From Bacteroidales bacterium (GTDB lineage Bacteria > Bacteroidota > Bacteroidia > Bacteroidales > F082), in assembly GCA_021647205.1 (NCBI GenBank), contig JAKIVD010000004.1:98316-162315 (forward strand): a stretch of DNA of 64,000 bases, written 5' to 3'. The position numbers and the translations under genes are program-made. The notes beneath the pieces are model-generated. The model saw only the letters and a list, made by a program, of their open reading frames with translations, had not been told where the DNA came from and did not search any database. Positions 62,917 through 64,000 of the stretch are shown here, piece by piece. Positions within the stretch are counted from its first letter, which is position 1; every line of letters begins with the position of its first letter.

Positions 62917-64000
62917 ATGAAGAAAATTACAAAGTTTTTTCTAATGTTGGTTGTAGTGATGATGTCATCCGGCGTTTTGCTGGCGCAACTTCAGATTTCT
63001 GATCTGGAGAAGCAGATGATGCAAAACTTCCAGCCAAAAGAATTGGGTGATGGCTCCGGAGGCGCTCTCCCGCTCAATGTTGATGCGGCCACCCCGATTA
63101 CTGTCTTCCCTTACGAGGAAGATTTTGAAAGTGGAACCTGGTCTCCGTATATGGAGCCTTTTTCCGGATTGCAAGCTGACGCGACCGTCGCTTCTGGCGA
63201 AGGTAACAATTCAACCTACGCAGCTTTGCTCGAAGGAAATTCATGGTCCGGTTTCTATCATACCAGTTCGTGTACATACACCATGCTTTACAACAGGCCC
63301 TTGCACGAAGCCGGTATTAACATGACTGTTGTCCCTTCGGGAGAAGCAGGATTGTTGACCATGAGGTTCGATTACGATCAGTTTTATTCATTTGCCTATT
63401 ATTATGATGCATTTCAGGTATTGGTAAATGGTACACCCATCCCGGATGAGAGTGGTACAACTTGTTTTTACCCGACGTCAAACAACGGAAATGGGTACAG
63501 TACCTTAACATTTGACCTGGGTGCATACCAAAACGATGCTTCTTTTGATTTGCAAATCGACTTTGTCGGTAAGTATTATCGCAACTATTATAATGGTGGC
63601 GATGCAATGGTTATTGACAATTTAACGATATTTTACTTGCAAATTGGAGATATTTCTGTTGATGTTACTGCTGACGGCGCACCACTTGCCGGAGCAACTG
63701 TTGGTATTGAGGATGTAAACGAATATGTTACCGATGCTACCGGCCATGTTGATTTTATTGGTTTGGAGATTGGTGATTATGAGGTTTATGCCTACAAAGA
63801 TGGTATGAACTATGCCACACAAACAGCCACCGTAGTTACCGGAGGTGTTACTCAGGTTGACTTCAACCTAAGTCCCCCCGTCATGGTCATCAACCCCTTG
63901 GCCATAGTGGAGACCCTGAACCCGAACGAATGGTTCACCACCTACATTGGCATCCAGAACATTGGCGACGGTGATTTATTCTGGACAGCAGAGGTGGTTT
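62917..64000 (+). CDS. Large secreted protein, open at the window end
   Basis: The frame from ATG 62917 runs to the window end without a stop (361 codons seen). It starts with a signal peptide (MKKITKFFLMLVVVMMSSGV, then LLAQ). Residues about 65-245 look like a beta-sandwich (FPYEEDFESGTWSPYMEP, AMVIDNLTIFYL), a MAM-like or gliding-type domain seen in Bacteroidetes adhesins and peptidases. Residues about 245-310 form a carboxypeptidase-regulatory-like Ig fold (GDISVDVTADGAPLAGATVG, GHVDFIGLEIGDYEVYA). The function and C-terminus lie outside the window; a T9SS tail is expected. Confidence 0.8.
   Translation, partial: MKKITKFFLMLVVVMMSSGVLLAQLQISDLEKQMMQNFQPKELGDGSGGALPLNVDAATPITVFPYEEDFESGTWSPYMEPFSGLQADATVASGEGNNSTYAALLEGNSWSGFYHTSSCTYTMLYNRPLHEAGINMTVVPSGEAGLLTMRFDYDQFYSFAYYYDAFQVLVNGTPIPDESGTTCFYPTSNNGNGYSTLTFDLGAYQNDASFDLQIDFVGKYYRNYYNGGDAMVIDNLTIFYLQIGDISVDVTADGAPLAGATVGIEDVNEYVTDATGHVDFIGLEIGDYEVYAYKDGMNYATQTATVVTGGVTQVDFNLSPPVMVINPLAIVETLNPNEWFTTYIGIQNIGDGDLFWTAEVV

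Overview
The window comes from a Bacteroidetes (Bacteroidota) chromosome, most likely an anaerobic or facultative member of the Bacteroidales/Marinilabiliales type. The signs are GldG and several secreted proteins with type IX secretion (T9SS) C-terminal sorting domains, TAnnTTTG-type -7 promoter boxes ahead of many genes, DUF4136 lipoproteins, a Bacteroidetes-style SSB, and intergenic tandem repeats built on AATTTGAAAATG. No rRNA or tRNA gene, CRISPR array or complete insertion sequence was seen.

Left part (1-32.5 kb) is mostly housekeeping. It holds gldG and a DUF4340 gene, NADP-glutamate dehydrogenase, a GT2/GT-C glycosyltransferase pair, malic enzyme, a serine hydrolase, malate dehydrogenase, a sirtuin, surface beta-propeller proteins, two DUF4136 lipoproteins, an FKBP isomerase, recX, prfB (with a programmed +1 frameshift), an ArsC-like reductase, fumarase, a Y1-transposase homologue that seems to lack its tyrosine, a CDGSH protein, and a membrane glycosyltransferase beside a degenerate PHP-like protein. 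The SUF iron-sulfur operon follows (sufB, an inserted four-helix-bundle gene, sufC, sufD, sufS, sufE, a DUF59 gene), then ssb.

Middle part (32.7-49 kb) is more accessory. It has an AT-rich unknown gene followed by an attC-like inverted repeat, two secreted T9SS enzymes (phosphodiesterase-like and heparinase II/III-like), rlmF preceded by a 33-codon ORF, a BaiN-type flavoprotein abutting a BRO-N remnant and bracketed by 23-bp repeats, a gluzincin/propeller/barrel protein, a two-domain periplasmic rhodanese, and a large BNR/PKD/GEVED surface protein.

Right part (49.2-64 kb) is the most interesting: a sulfur-respiration and sulfur-trafficking region. A Tat-exported molybdopterin oxidoreductase with its FeS and NrfD subunits (PsrABC/PhsABC type) is followed by a YeeE/YedE transporter split over two genes and two membrane-anchored rhodanese-like proteins. 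Both rhodaneses have lost the active-site cysteine and both end in the same AVAEGGC tail. A Crp/Fnr regulator is divergent from a second operon encoding a sulfide:quinone oxidoreductase-like flavoprotein, DUF1641, a single-cysteine TusE/DsrC protein and a DsrE2-like protein. The same TATGA-N6-TCATA palindrome occurs upstream of both operons. TatC follows, then a secreted protein with nine GKCG motifs (HvfA-like RiPP precursor) and a DoxX/HvfX-like membrane protein; no MNIO maturase is in the window. The window ends inside a large secreted protein. My working model (inference) is that sulfur atoms move as persulfides among SQR, TusE, DsrE2, the tail-cysteine rhodaneses and the Psr-type reductase, under Crp/Fnr control.
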